A stretch of DNA of 42,806 nt from Pseudomonadota bacterium (GCA_023433775.1 JAEYTY010000141.1:1-42806), one strand, 5' to 3'. Positions 1 to 8,462 are shown, counted from the first letter of the stretch. Numbers and translations: made by a program. The notes: generated by a model not told the origin, from the sequence alone.

Positions 1-50
1 CCCCTCCACCACGCTTCGCGTGGTCCCCCTCCCCCGCAGGCGGGTGAGGA
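1..50. repeat. Extragenic palindromic element (partial, at window edge)
   Basis: A perfect 7-bp stem (positions 8-14 and 18-24, loop TTC) is followed by C-rich sequence and a second GC-rich pairing segment near 33-50. It lies just past the recO stop in noncoding sequence. C-rich palindromes of this style occur repeatedly between genes in alphaproteobacterial genomes, which I recall but cannot test here. It may act as a 3' stabilising hairpin for the recO transcript. Its left boundary is cut by the window. Confidence 0.45.
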
Positions 51-61
51 AAGAAGCGACC

Positions 62-766
62 TCATCCCCGAGTCAGCATGTCGATCAGAGGGTCGCGGGT
101 TGGGGGATGATCGATCTGCCTGGGCGACCAGAGGTGCATGTCGAGGAAGTGACCGGTGAGGCGCAGGGCGTTGCGGAGGTCTTCGGGGGAGGCATTGCCG
201 CGCATGGAGAGGAAGCTGGGCAGCGGCAGGAGGCGATCGAGATAGGGCGCGGCGGCGGCGCGGGAGACGGCGCGGCCGGATTTGGGTGAGACATGGGTGA
301 GGTCGGTCGTGACGCCGGTGGCGGCGCAGCTGGTGAGATCGAGGCCGAAGCCGAGTTCGTCGAGCAGGGCCAGCTCGAAACGGGCGAGCGCGGCGGCGTC
401 GGGGTCGTTGTCGATAAGATTGAGGGCGGAAGCGAGAAGGCCATCGTGCGGATCGCGCTCGGGCAGCAGGCGCAGATGTTCGCAGACCAGTTGGGCGAGA
501 TAGAGCCGGGTGCGATCGGCAATGAGGCTGGCGGCGCGGGCCTGCAGCAATTCGACGGTGAAGGCGCCCAGATGATCTTCAAGCCGGGCGCGCCAGGTGA
601 GCTGGATGGTGTTGCCCGGCTGGAGCGTGGCCGAGAGTTTTGAGGATCGGCCACCGCGAATGAGCCCCATATAGCGGCCGCGCCCGGCGACCATTGCCTC
701 GGCAATGACGCTGGATTCGCCGTGACGGCGGACGCCTATGAGAAGGGCTTCACCGGTCCATTCCAT
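62..766 (-). CDS. recO: DNA repair protein RecO
   Basis: This is a 234-residue RecO, the usual length. RecO loads RecA onto SSB-coated single-stranded DNA with RecR in the RecFOR recombination pathway and anneals complementary strands; it is cytosolic. The N-terminal OB-fold begins MEWTGEALLIG and carries the family pattern of a short basic GRGRYMGLIRGGRSSK stretch. The rest is the helical RecO domain. The CxxC zinc ligands of some bacterial RecO proteins are absent, as is common in alphaproteobacteria. It is the last gene of the rpoZ-to-recO run, separated from era by a palindromic repeat. The ATG at 766 has no strong Shine-Dalgarno sequence, but the N-terminus aligns with the family. Confidence 0.93.
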   Translation of the reverse strand: MEWTGEALLIGVRRHGESSVIAEAMVAGRGRYMGLIRGGRSSKLSATLQPGNTIQLTWRARLEDHLGAFTVELLQARAASLIADRTRLYLAQLVCEHLRLLPERDPHDGLLASALNLIDNDPDAAALARFELALLDELGFGLDLTSCAATGVTTDLTHVSPKSGRAVSRAAAAPYLDRLLPLPSFLSMRGNASPEDLRNALRLTGHFLDMHLWSPRQIDHPPTRDPLIDMLTRG

Positions 767-775
767 GCATGGCGC

Positions 776-924
776 CTAGGTTGTATCGCCATTCACCTGA
801 TGCCGGCCTGCAAATGCCAGTTTTCTGCGCTTCCGGTGCTCACGTACCCTAACGTACGCTGCGCTCCGGTTCCCGAAAACCGACATTTTCGGCGCCGCCT
901 GAGCTGAATGGCGATGCAACCTAG
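776..924. repeat. 149-bp imperfect palindromic intergenic element between era and recO
   Basis: The outer 20-bp arms (776-795 and 905-924) match at 19 of 20 positions as inverted repeats. A second, less perfect inverted pairing (about 806-850 against 850-895) fills the interior and meets at a short loop near ACGTACCCTAACGTAC. The whole element could fold into one long hairpin. The right arm contains the TAG stop of era (921-923). The size and architecture resemble mobile intergenic palindromes of the RUP/RIME kind known from Hyphomicrobiales. No second copy was seen in the window, so its repetitive nature is an inference. Confidence 0.7.
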
Positions 925-1844
925 TTCTTCCCATGGGGGAATTCCAGGCCCATTTCGCGGTAGCGCTCGGGGTCTTCGGCCCATTTTTCGCGGACTTTGA
1001 CGAAGAGGAAGAGGTGGATGGGCACCTCGTACATGGCCATGAGTTCCTTGCGGCTTTCCGCGCCGATGGCCTTGATGGTCTGGCCGCCGGCGCCGAGCAC
1101 GATCTTCTTGTGGCTATCACGGGTGACGTAGACGACCTGATCGATCTTGTAGGAGCCGTCCTTCTGGATCTTGAAGGACTCGGTTTCGACCGTGACGTTA
1201 TAGGGGATTTCGTCGTGGACGCGCAGGAAGAGCTTTTCGCGCGTGATCTCGGCCGCGGTGATGGCCATGGTGAGATCGGTGAGGTGATCCTCGGGGAAAT
1301 GCCATGGCCCGGGCGGGATATGCTTGACGCACCAGTCGATGAAATCCTGCACGCCATGGCCCTTGAGCGCGGAGAGCATGAAGGTGGCTTCAAAGCGCAG
1401 ACGCTCGTTCAGCTTTTGCGACAGCGCCAGCAGGCTCTCGTTCTTGACCGTGTCGATCTTGTTGATGATCAGCACTTTGGGGTGCGTGATGTCTTCGAGG
1501 CCTTCAAGCAGTGATTCAATTTCGGGGGTTATCCCCCTGTCGGCATCAATCAAAAAGGCGACGAGGTCGGCGTCCCCTGCCCCGCCCCAGGCATTGTCGA
1601 CCATGGCACGCTCAAGCCGCTTCTTGGGCTGAAAAATGCCGGGCGTGTCGATGAAGACGAGCTGGGCTTTATCGAGCGTCAACACACCGCGCACCTGACT
1701 GCGGGTGGTTTGCGCCTTGTGGGTGACGATGGACACTTTGGTGCCGACGAGGGAATTGAGCAGGGTCGATTTTCCGGCATTGGGGGCGCCGACAAGGGCG
1801 ATGAAGCCGCAGGACGTATCGGACAGTTCAACGGATGTGTTCAT
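921..1844 (-). CDS. era: GTPase Era, 16S rRNA-binding ribosome assembly factor
   Basis: This 307-residue protein has the two-domain Era layout. The N-terminal GTPase domain shows G1 GAPNAGKST (about 19-27), G3 DTPG (about 66) and G4 NKID (about 127). The C-terminal KH domain (about 205-290) contains the GxxG-type loop in KKIVLGAGGQTIKAIG. Era binds the 3' end of 16S rRNA and checks 30S maturation. It starts 8 nt after the rnc stop, the classic rnc-era pairing. The gene ends inside the right arm of a palindromic repeat, so its last residues and stop may have been set by insertion of that element. Confidence 0.97.
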   Translation of the reverse strand: MNTSVELSDTSCGFIALVGAPNAGKSTLLNSLVGTKVSIVTHKAQTTRSQVRGVLTLDKAQLVFIDTPGIFQPKKRLERAMVDNAWGGAGDADLVAFLIDADRGITPEIESLLEGLEDITHPKVLIINKIDTVKNESLLALSQKLNERLRFEATFMLSALKGHGVQDFIDWCVKHIPPGPWHFPEDHLTDLTMAITAAEITREKLFLRVHDEIPYNVTVETESFKIQKDGSYKIDQVVYVTRDSHKKIVLGAGGQTIKAIGAESRKELMAMYEVPIHLFLFVKVREKWAEDPERYREMGLEFPHGKN

Positions 1845-1852
1845 TGCGGTGC

Positions 1853-2560
1853 CTATCTGCCTTCCTGCCAGACCTTGCGGGCGACGAGGAAGCGTTCGGC
1901 CGCCTTGTGCTCGGCGATTTTCTTGGACGGGCCGATGGCCTCGATCCGCTCAAAACCTTCAAGGCTGACGGCGATGGTGAATTCGGGGGCGTGGTCGGGG
2001 CCAGAACGGGCAATCTGGATATAGGTGGGCGGCTCCAGGCCGCGCGCCTGGGCCCATTCCTGCAGCGTTGTCTTGGCGTCGGCGCGGCCCGCCTGCCCGC
2101 CGGCGAGGAATGGCGCGAAGAGGCGGGTGACGAAAATATGGGCCTTGGCGAGGCCGCCATCGAGATAGATCGCGCCGATAATGGCTTCGGTGACGTCGCC
2201 GAGGATGGCGTCCTTCTCGGCGCCGCCGCTGCGCGCTTCGCTGTCGCCCAGGATCATGTGATGGCCCAGATCAAGCTGGCGGGCGATTTCGGCGCAGGTT
2301 TCCTTGCGCACGAGGGTGTTGAGCGTACGGCTGAGATCACCCTCATTGGCTTTGGGCGAGCGCTGATAGAGCATGTCGGCGACGACGAGGCCGAGCACGC
2401 GGTCGCCCAGAAATTCCAGCCGCTGATAGGAGTGTTCGATGCGCCTTGCGGGCGAGAGGGCGCTTGAATGGGTTAGCGCCCGCTCCAGAAGTGCAGGATC
2501 GGCAAAGCTGTATTCCAGCTTTTGCTGGAGCCTTTCCAACCCTTTGTCGCGTCGGCTCAC
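1853..2560 (-). CDS. rnc: Ribonuclease III
   Basis: This is a 235-residue RNase III, which cuts double-stranded RNA in rRNA precursor processing and antisense decay. The endonuclease domain carries the signature QRLEFLGDRVLGL (about 47-59) and the second acidic cluster DVTEAIIGAIYLDGG (about 123-137), both with the catalytic Asp/Glu present. A double-stranded RNA-binding domain occupies about residues 160-230. The start is a GTG at 2558-2560 that overlaps the lepB TGA (2557-2559) by 4 nt, so the two are translationally coupled. The order lepB-rnc-era is conserved in proteobacteria. Confidence 0.96.
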   Translation of the reverse strand: MSRRDKGLERLQQKLEYSFADPALLERALTHSSALSPARRIEHSYQRLEFLGDRVLGLVVADMLYQRSPKANEGDLSRTLNTLVRKETCAEIARQLDLGHHMILGDSEARSGGAEKDAILGDVTEAIIGAIYLDGGLAKAHIFVTRLFAPFLAGGQAGRADAKTTLQEWAQARGLEPPTYIQIARSGPDHAPEFTIAVSLEGFERIEAIGPSKKIAEHKAAERFLVARKVWQEGR

Positions 2561-3381
2561 GGCGCGGACACACCGTCATAGGGCTGGTCGCCGGAGACGG
2601 GCTGGAACATGCGATCCCAGCGCACATTGGCCGGCCACTGCCAGATCTGCCAGGGCGCGATATTGTCCTTGATGGAGAAGAAGCGCGCCTCGGCCTTGGC
2701 GATCAGATTGACCGCCGGCACATAGCCCACCTGACTGAGCACGCGGCTATCAGCCGAGCGGTCGCGATTGTCGCCCATCATGAAGAAATGGCCGGCGGGC
2801 ACGACATATTCGGGCGTGTTGTCGAGCGGAGCGTTGTCGGAGATTTCCTGGATGATATGGGTCGTGCCCTCGGGGAAAGTCTCGCGATAGACAATGACCT
2901 CGCGGGTATCGCCATTGCTGTCTGTGTCCAGAGCCCGGCCGATTTCCTCGCGCTCGACCATCACTCCGTTGATGTAAAGGCGTCCGTCTGTGACCTGGAT
3001 GGTGTCGCCGGGCATACCGACGATGCGCTTGATGTATTCCATGGTCTGCGGGACCGGGCGGAACACGGCCACATCGCCGCGATCGGGATCGCGGCCCAGG
3101 ATGCGGTTGGAGATGGGCAGTTCAAAATCAAGCAGGGTGAAATTGCCGAAGCGGCCCAGCGAGAAGGAATGCTTGCCATAGCCCCAGACGAATTTGTTGG
3201 CGACAAAATAGTCGCCAATCATCAGCGTCTGCTGCATGGAGGCGGTGGGGATGGAAAAGGGCTGGTAGAGGAAGAAACGCAGCACGATGGCGATGAGCAG
3301 CGCTTCGACGATGACCACGAAAGTTTCCACCCACTCATTGGCGGCAGACTTTTTGGCGGGCTTTTCGGTGGTCTGAGACAT
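2557..3381 (-). CDS. lepB: Signal peptidase I
   Basis: Leader peptidase removes signal peptides at the outer face of the inner membrane. The 274-residue product has one N-terminal membrane segment (about 18-38), the catalytic serine in SIPTASM (Ser48) and the general-base lysine in YIKRIVGMPGD (Lys118). Box E is MGDNRDRSADSR. I start it at the ATG at 3381 (MSQTTEKP) rather than an upstream codon at 3408, because the family N-terminus begins just before the membrane helix. It lies between acpS and rnc in the same operon and overlaps rnc by 4 nt. Confidence 0.95.
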   Translation of the reverse strand: MSQTTEKPAKKSAANEWVETFVVIVEALLIAIVLRFFLYQPFSIPTASMQQTLMIGDYFVANKFVWGYGKHSFSLGRFGNFTLLDFELPISNRILGRDPDRGDVAVFRPVPQTMEYIKRIVGMPGDTIQVTDGRLYINGVMVEREEIGRALDTDSNGDTREVIVYRETFPEGTTHIIQEISDNAPLDNTPEYVVPAGHFFMMGDNRDRSADSRVLSQVGYVPAVNLIAKAEARFFSIKDNIAPWQIWQWPANVRWDRMFQPVSGDQPYDGVSAP

Positions 3382-3411
3382 TGCTTTCCCCGGTTGGGCG
3401 GTGCGCAAGCG

Positions 3412-3831
3412 TTAGAGCCTTGGTGCAGCCGGGTCAACGGGCCGCGCTTCGATGACGACAAAGGCCTGGGCGAGATCGGCATCGTCGGTGATGGTCAGGT
3501 GGATATGGGCCTCGTGGCCTTGTGGTACAAGCCGGGACAGGGCCTGGGCGGCGCCATTGGTCAAATGCATGGTGGGCTTGCCCGAGGGCAGGTTCACCAC
3601 GCCCATATCCCGCCAGTAAACGCCCGAATTAAGGCCGGTGCCGAGGGCCTTGGAACAGGCCTCCTTGGCGGCGAAGCGCTTGGCATAGGAGGCGGCGCGG
3701 CTGGCGCGGGCATCGGACTTCTTCTGCTCAATTTCAGTGAAGCAACGCTGCACGAAGCGGTCGCCGAAACGATCAAGCGCATCGCCGACGCGATGGATCT
3801 GGATGAGATCGGAGCCGAGGCCGATAATCAC
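3412..3831 (-). CDS. acpS: Holo-[acyl-carrier-protein] synthase
   Basis: AcpS transfers 4'-phosphopantetheine from CoA to the serine of apo-ACP, activating fatty acid synthesis. The 139-residue protein has both magnesium-binding motifs: GLGSDLIQIHRV near the N-terminus, and RFAAKEACSKALGTG around residue 55. The start is a GTG at 3831 whose first base pair overlaps the pyrE TGA stop (4-nt overlap). Longer reading from 4038 is only pyrE sequence in another frame. Length and position before lepB are typical of Hyphomicrobiales. Confidence 0.95.
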   Translation of the reverse strand: MIIGLGSDLIQIHRVGDALDRFGDRFVQRCFTEIEQKKSDARASRAASYAKRFAAKEACSKALGTGLNSGVYWRDMGVVNLPSGKPTMHLTNGAAQALSRLVPQGHEAHIHLTITDDADLAQAFVVIEARPVDPAAPRL

Positions 3832-4421
3832 TTCACACCCTGAATGCCGCGGCTGCCCGGCTTGACGGCGGGAATGGCGGCGAGTTCGGGCGGAAGCTGG
3901 TCGGCGGGATAGGCCGGAACCTTGTATTCGATGAGGCTCACCAGCGGCACGCCGATTTCGGCCTCGCCGCCGGAGCGGTCGATGAGGCAGGCTGCGGCGA
4001 CCACATTGGCGCCGATGGCGCGCAGGGCCTCGACACATTCGCGGATGGAGAGGCCTGTGGAGACGATGTCCTCGACCACGATCACCTTATCGCTGGCCTC
4101 GATTTCAAAGCCGCGGCGGAGTTCGAACTTGCCCTCGACACGCTCGGTGTAAAGCGCAGGCACCTTCAACTGGCGCGCGGTTTCGTAGCCGGGGATGATG
4201 CCGCCGATGGCGGGCGAGACGACCTTGGTGACATCGCCAAAGCCTTCGGCGTGGATCTTGTCGGCCAGGGCCTTGCACAGCTTTTCAGTCTGGTGGGCGA
4301 ACTGGAAGACTTTGGCCTTTTGCAGGAAGACGGGCGAGCGCAGGCCCGACGAGAGGATGAAATGGCCCTCCAGCATGGCGCCGCATTCGCGGAAAATGGC
4401 CAGCACTTCATCCTTAGTCAT
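3828..4421 (-). CDS. pyrE: Orotate phosphoribosyltransferase
   Basis: PyrE joins orotate to PRPP to make orotidine 5'-phosphate in pyrimidine synthesis. The 197-residue protein has the PRPP-binding loop VIVVEDIVSTGLS in the C-terminal half, plus the expected early motif GHFILSSGLRSP. The ATG at 4421 is preceded by AGGAG at 4430-4434 (8-nt spacing), which favours it over an upstream codon at 4442. Its start overlaps the end of rsh by 8 nt and its stop overlaps acpS by 4 nt, so three genes are coupled. Confidence 0.95.
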   Translation of the reverse strand: MTKDEVLAIFRECGAMLEGHFILSSGLRSPVFLQKAKVFQFAHQTEKLCKALADKIHAEGFGDVTKVVSPAIGGIIPGYETARQLKVPALYTERVEGKFELRRGFEIEASDKVIVVEDIVSTGLSIRECVEALRAIGANVVAAACLIDRSGGEAEIGVPLVSLIEYKVPAYPADQLPPELAAIPAVKPGSRGIQGVK

Positions 4422-6693
4422 CGCGCAAACTCCTGTCGACATTGCCGTCCCACTCGAGCGTCGAGATCATCCCCGCTTCGCGTATGCCAGCCCGCTGGAC
4501 GGCGGAAAGGCCGGGGCTGCGCTTGAGCGTTGCCAGAACATCGGTCAGTTGCGCAAGGTCGCGCACCTCGATTTCAAAAATCATCTGGTGGAAGTCGGGC
4601 GAAATCATCCGCATGACCAGATTGTTGATGTTCGCCCCGCAGGCGGCGATGGCCGAGGAAATCTGCGCCAGCGAGCCCGGACGATTGACCGATTCCATGG
4701 AAATTACGGTCGGGTAGAGTTTTTCCTCAATGCCGGAGAGGTTCCAGCGCACATCCACCCAGGCGACGTCGCTGTCATGCATTTCGTTGAGCGCATCGGA
4801 ATGGATGGGATAGACGGTCAGCGGCTTGTCGGGCTCGAGAATGCCGACCAACCGGTCGCCGGGCAGCAGGCCTTCGCCGGAAAAGCCGACCGGGGTATGG
4901 AAATCGAGCTGGGCCAAAGCGGCAGTGGCGCGCGGACCCGAACGCTGGCCGCCAGGCACACGGAAGCGGAACTGATTGGTGGCGCGCAAGGCAAACCAGC
5001 CGTCTGCGGTATCAGCCACAGGCAATTCAAGCTTGCGGCGGCGCTTGCGGATGCCCTTGACCTGGGCCAGGGCCGCAGCCAGCGGCTCGCTGCCCAGCTT
5101 GCCCTCCCCCACAGCAACCAGAAGGTCGCGCTTTGAGGGATAATCGAGAGCTTCAGCCAGGGTTTTACTCTCGGCGTCGTCGAGCATGACGCCCTCGCGC
5201 TCCAGCATCATGTTGAGCACATGTTCGCCCAGGGAGAAGGCGCGCTGGGCGGCGGACTGGCGCACGGAACGCCGAATGGCGGCGCGGGCCTTGCCGGTGG
5301 CGGCAATGCCAATCCAGTTGCTGGGCGGGCGATGATTGTGATCGCGGAGGATTTCGACCTCGTCACCCGAATGAAGCTGGGTGACGAGCGGCAGGATCAA
5401 GCCATTGATCTTGGCGCCGACGCAGGTGTCGCCGATATCGGTGTGCAAGGCGTAGGCAAAATCGATGGGCGTCGCGCCACGCGGCAGGGCGATCAGGCGC
5501 CCGCGCGGGGTGAAGCAGAACACCTGATCCTGAAACAGTTCGAGCTTGGTGTATTCGAGGAAATCCTCGGAGGCGATGCCCGATGTCAGGTGGCTGATCG
5601 TCTGGCGCAGGGAGCCATAGGCCTGGCTCTCATTCTCGATACGCCCGAGATTGGCCGAGGCGCCATCCTTGTAAAGCGCATGGGCGGCAATGCCGAATTC
5701 GGCGACGCGGTCCATGTCTTCGGTGCGAATCTGAAGCTCCACACGCTGACGGCCGGGGCCGACAATGGTGGTGTGGATGGACTGATAGTCGTTGTGCTTG
5801 GGGACGGAAATATAGTCCTTGAAGCGGCCTGGAACGACCTTCCACTGGGTATGGATGAAACCGACGGTGCGATAGCACTCCTCGACCGAATTCACGATGA
5901 TCCGGAAGCCGATCATGTCGGAGAGCTGTTCGAGGGCAATCGACTTGCGTTCGATCTTGGAGAAGATCGAATAGGGAGACTTGACCCGTGCCTTTACCCG
6001 GGCGGTGATCCCTGCCTCGGCCAGACGCTCGGTGACTTCAGCGGTGATGGTGTCGATAGCTTCGCTGTTGTCGGCGCGAAGCTGATCGAGCCGCGCAGTG
6101 ATGGCCGCATAATGTTCGGGCTGGAGAATGCGGAAGCTGAGGTCTTCCAACTCGTTGCGCATGTCCTGCATACCCATGCGGCCGGCCAGCGGGGCATAGA
6201 TATCCATGGTTTCCTGGGCAATGCGGGTCTGCTTTTCGACCGGCATATGCTCCAGGGTGCGCATATTGTGCAGCCGGTCGGCCAGCTTCACCAGCAGAAC
6301 GCGGACATCCTGACTGATGGCCAGCAGCAGCTTGCGCAGATTTTCGGCCTGAGCCTCTTCGCGGCTGACGAGATTGAGCCGTTCGATCTTGGTGAGGCCA
6401 TCGACAATGGCGGCGATTTCCTCGCCGAACAGCTGGTCGATTTCGGCGCGGGTGGCGTCGGTATCCTCAATGGTGTCGTGCAGCAGACCCACGGCAATCG
6501 AAGCGTCATCGAGCTTCAATTCGGTCAGGATCGCCGCGACTTCCAGCGGATGATTGAAGTAGGGGTCGCCCGAGGCACGCTTCTGCGAGCCATGCTTTTG
6601 CATGGCGTAGACATAGGCCTTGTTCAACAATTGCTCGTCGGCGTTCGGGTTGTAGGCCTGAACGCGTTCGACAAGCTCGTACTGACGCATCAT
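4414..6693 (-). CDS. rsh: Bifunctional (p)ppGpp synthetase/hydrolase, RelA/SpoT homologue
   Basis: This 759-residue protein controls the stringent response by making and degrading (p)ppGpp. Domains in order: an HD hydrolase with an intact HDTIED motif (about residues 72-77), a synthetase domain with RFKDYISVPKHNDYQSIHT and the ELQIRTEDM segment (about 300-345), then a TGS domain (about 390-450), a helical linker and a C-terminal ACT domain (about 665-740). Intact HD residues indicate a true bifunctional Rsh, the single long enzyme usual in alphaproteobacteria. Two tandem ATG codons begin the gene; either could be used. It follows rpoZ across a terminator-like hairpin. Confidence 0.96.
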   Translation of the reverse strand: MMRQYELVERVQAYNPNADEQLLNKAYVYAMQKHGSQKRASGDPYFNHPLEVAAILTELKLDDASIAVGLLHDTIEDTDATRAEIDQLFGEEIAAIVDGLTKIERLNLVSREEAQAENLRKLLLAISQDVRVLLVKLADRLHNMRTLEHMPVEKQTRIAQETMDIYAPLAGRMGMQDMRNELEDLSFRILQPEHYAAITARLDQLRADNSEAIDTITAEVTERLAEAGITARVKARVKSPYSIFSKIERKSIALEQLSDMIGFRIIVNSVEECYRTVGFIHTQWKVVPGRFKDYISVPKHNDYQSIHTTIVGPGRQRVELQIRTEDMDRVAEFGIAAHALYKDGASANLGRIENESQAYGSLRQTISHLTSGIASEDFLEYTKLELFQDQVFCFTPRGRLIALPRGATPIDFAYALHTDIGDTCVGAKINGLILPLVTQLHSGDEVEILRDHNHRPPSNWIGIAATGKARAAIRRSVRQSAAQRAFSLGEHVLNMMLEREGVMLDDAESKTLAEALDYPSKRDLLVAVGEGKLGSEPLAAALAQVKGIRKRRRKLELPVADTADGWFALRATNQFRFRVPGGQRSGPRATAALAQLDFHTPVGFSGEGLLPGDRLVGILEPDKPLTVYPIHSDALNEMHDSDVAWVDVRWNLSGIEEKLYPTVISMESVNRPGSLAQISSAIAACGANINNLVMRMISPDFHQMIFEIEVRDLAQLTDVLATLKRSPGLSAVQRAGIREAGMISTLEWDGNVDRSLRDD

Positions 6694-6764
6694 GAATTGG
6701 TCGCCGCTCGCTTAAAAAATGAGCTTAGCGCTTTGAAAGAAAATGGGAATAGCTGAGCCAAAAG

Positions 6765-6791
6765 AAAACCCCGGCTCGCGCCGGGGCTTTT
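6765..6791 (-). terminator. Rho-independent terminator after rpoZ
   Basis: A perfect 7-bp GC stem (CCCCGGC 6769-6775 and its complement 6780-6786, loop TCGC) is flanked by A and T runs on both sides. Read leftward it follows the rpoZ stop and is trailed by TTTTCTTTT. It probably attenuates transcription from rpoZ into rsh. The flanking symmetry would also let it work on the other strand, but no gene ends there. Confidence 0.8.
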
Positions 6792-6816
6792 GTAACTTGC
6801 CGCTGGGGCGAAGCCC

Positions 6817-7185
6817 TTAGTCGTCTCTGCGTTCCGGCGGAGCGAGGCTTTCGATGCCGCGCAGCAATTCTTCTTCGCTGATCGTGTCGAAATTGATCGA
6901 ATCGTCATCGCCGGCGCTTTCCACAAGCGGGGCAGCGTGGGCTTCGGGCTCATCGACCTCGACATATTTCTGCATCGAGTGGATCAGGTCCTCGTGCAAA
7001 TCTTCGGGCGAAATGGTGCCATCGCCAATTTCGCGCAGGGCAACGACGGGATTCTTGTCGTTGTCGCGGGAAACAGTGATCTGCGCGCCGGAGGAAATCA
7101 TGCGCGCGCGATGAGCGGCCATGAGAACGAGATCGAAGCGATTTTCGACCTTTTCAATGCAGTCTTCAACGGTGACGCGGGCCAC
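6817..7185 (-). CDS. rpoZ: DNA-directed RNA polymerase omega subunit
   Basis: Omega helps fold and assemble the beta' subunit of RNA polymerase and can contribute to the ppGpp site. The 122-residue protein begins VARVTVEDCIEKVENRFDLVLMAAHRAR, the family hallmark, and ends in an acidic tail rich in Asp/Glu. The GTG start at 7185 follows a GGAG 6 nt upstream; reading from further upstream (7263) adds residues not found in the family. It lies directly ahead of rsh, the standard rpoZ-spoT arrangement. Confidence 0.95.
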   Translation of the reverse strand: MARVTVEDCIEKVENRFDLVLMAAHRARMISSGAQITVSRDNDKNPVVALREIGDGTISPEDLHEDLIHSMQKYVEVDEPEAHAAPLVESAGDDDSINFDTISEEELLRGIESLAPPERRDD

Positions 7186-7413
7186 GAACGTCTCCACTCG
7201 TTTTGGGGAAATGAACCCGTGCACTACACGATGCAGCGCGCCATGACAAGGTTTAGCGTGCACAGAGCAGCTCCCCGCTTGTTCATTGGCCCGAAACGTG
7301 AGAATACCAACAACAATAATAAAAACTGCGGTAGAACTTATTCAATCTGCGCCGGCGCGCAAAATGTCCGGATTATTGCCCAGGCTCGCTCGCCGCGTTT
7401 TGGAGTATTTTTT

Positions 7414-7968
7414 ATGACAATTGACCCACGCGAAAAGATCGCGCTGTTCATCGATGGCGCCAATCTCTACGCCACCTCAAAGGCCATCGGCATCGATATT
7501 GACTATCGTAAGCTCCTCACCGAATTCAGCTCGAAAGCCTATTTGCTGCGGGCAAACTACTATACGGCCCTGGTGGAAGATCAGGAATATTCCTCCATCC
7601 GCCCGCTGATCGACTGGCTCGACTACAATGGCTACACGGTGGTGACCAAGCCGGCCAAGGAATTTACCGACGCGGCGGGACGCCGCAAGATCAAGGGCAA
7701 TATGGACATCGAGCTCACCGTCGATGCGCTTGAGCTTTCAGCCTATTACGATCATCTGGTGCTGTTTTCGGGCGACGGGGACTTTACCGCGCTGGTGTCC
7801 GCCCTGCAGCGCCGGGGCAAGCGGGTGACGGTTGTTTCGACCCTCACGACATCAACCCCGATGATATCCGACGACCTGCGCCGGCAGGCCGACTTTTTCC
7901 TCGATGTCGCTGATCTCGCCAAGGCCGTGGGCCGGCCTCAGGCGGCTAGGGTGCCGGTTGAGGCTTAG
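7414..7968 (+). CDS. NYN (PIN-like) domain protein, LabA/DUF88 family
   Basis: This 184-residue protein is a single NYN domain, a PIN-like nuclease fold. The expected acidic residues are present: FIDGANL near residue 14, GNMDIELTVDAL near residue 95, and FSGDGDFTALV near residue 118. Members of the LabA-like family are presumed RNA-processing enzymes, but the substrate is not established. GGAG at 7402-7405 supports the ATG at 7414. It diverges from rpoZ and converges on smpB with a 4-nt overlap of the two stop codons, leaving no room for a terminator. Family assignment is firm; the molecular job is not. Confidence 0.88.
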   Translation: MTIDPREKIALFIDGANLYATSKAIGIDIDYRKLLTEFSSKAYLLRANYYTALVEDQEYSSIRPLIDWLDYNGYTVVTKPAKEFTDAAGRRKIKGNMDIELTVDALELSAYYDHLVLFSGDGDFTALVSALQRRGKRVTVVSTLTTSTPMISDDLRRQADFFLDVADLAKAVGRPQAARVPVEA

Positions 7969-8462
7969 CCGCGCCCGCCTTCCTTCATGATGCGGGATTT
8001 GTCGCGGTTCCAGTCGCGATTGCGCTCGGTTTCGCGCTTGTCATAGTTCTTCTTGCCCTTGCCCACCCCGAGCAAAAGCTTGGCGAGGCCCTTGTCGTTG
8101 AAGAACAATTTCAGCGGCACGATGGTGTTGCCGGCGCGGGCGACTTCCTGGCCGAGATGTGCAAGCTGCTTGCGCGACACCAGAAGCTTGCGCGGGCGCT
8201 TTTCTTCGTGATTGAAGCGATTGGCCTGCAGATATTCCGGAATATGGGCGTTGATCAGCCAGAGCTCGCCCTTTTCAGGCGAGGCATAGGATTCGGTGAT
8301 CTGGGCCTTGCCCATGCGCAGGGATTTGACCTCGGTGCCGGTCAGCACAATGCCGGCCTCGATGGTTTCGCCAATCTCATAATCATAACGCGAGCGACGG
8401 TTTTCAGCCACGATACCGTGGCTGATCACCCCATTCTTCGATTTGTCGTTCTTCTGCGCCAT
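7965..8462 (-). CDS. smpB: SsrA-binding protein SmpB
   Basis: SmpB binds tmRNA and carries it to stalled ribosomes for trans-translation. The 165-residue protein has the beta-barrel start VAENRRSRYDYEIGETIEAGIVLTGTEVKSLR, the LINAHIPEY segment, and a basic C-terminal tail (GKGKKNYDKRETERNRDWNRDKSR) that would sit in the mRNA channel. It is slightly extended at the C-terminus by a Gly/Arg tail. No tmRNA gene was seen nearby. It lies 56 nt downstream of dapA on the same strand. Confidence 0.96.
   Translation of the reverse strand: MAQKNDKSKNGVISHGIVAENRRSRYDYEIGETIEAGIVLTGTEVKSLRMGKAQITESYASPEKGELWLINAHIPEYLQANRFNHEEKRPRKLLVSRKQLAHLGQEVARAGNTIVPLKLFFNDKGLAKLLLGVGKGKKNYDKRETERNRDWNRDKSRIMKEGGRG

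Noticed and set aside
776..1393. Open frame through the palindrome and the end of era in another frame
   Set aside because: Arg/Ser/Pro-rich out-of-frame translation of era; the palindrome is better explained as a noncoding repeat.
2446..3843. 465-residue open frame opposite rnc, lepB and acpS
   Set aside because: Covers three genuine genes on the other strand and shows only shadow composition.
5221..6756. Long open frame opposite rsh
   Set aside because: It is the exact antisense of a strongly conserved gene; its length follows from GC-rich codon bias and it has no family signature.
7186..7413. Possible small RNA or extra gene between rpoZ and the NYN gene
   Set aside because: AT-richer than its surroundings but without a terminator or conserved structure; best read as two divergent promoters.
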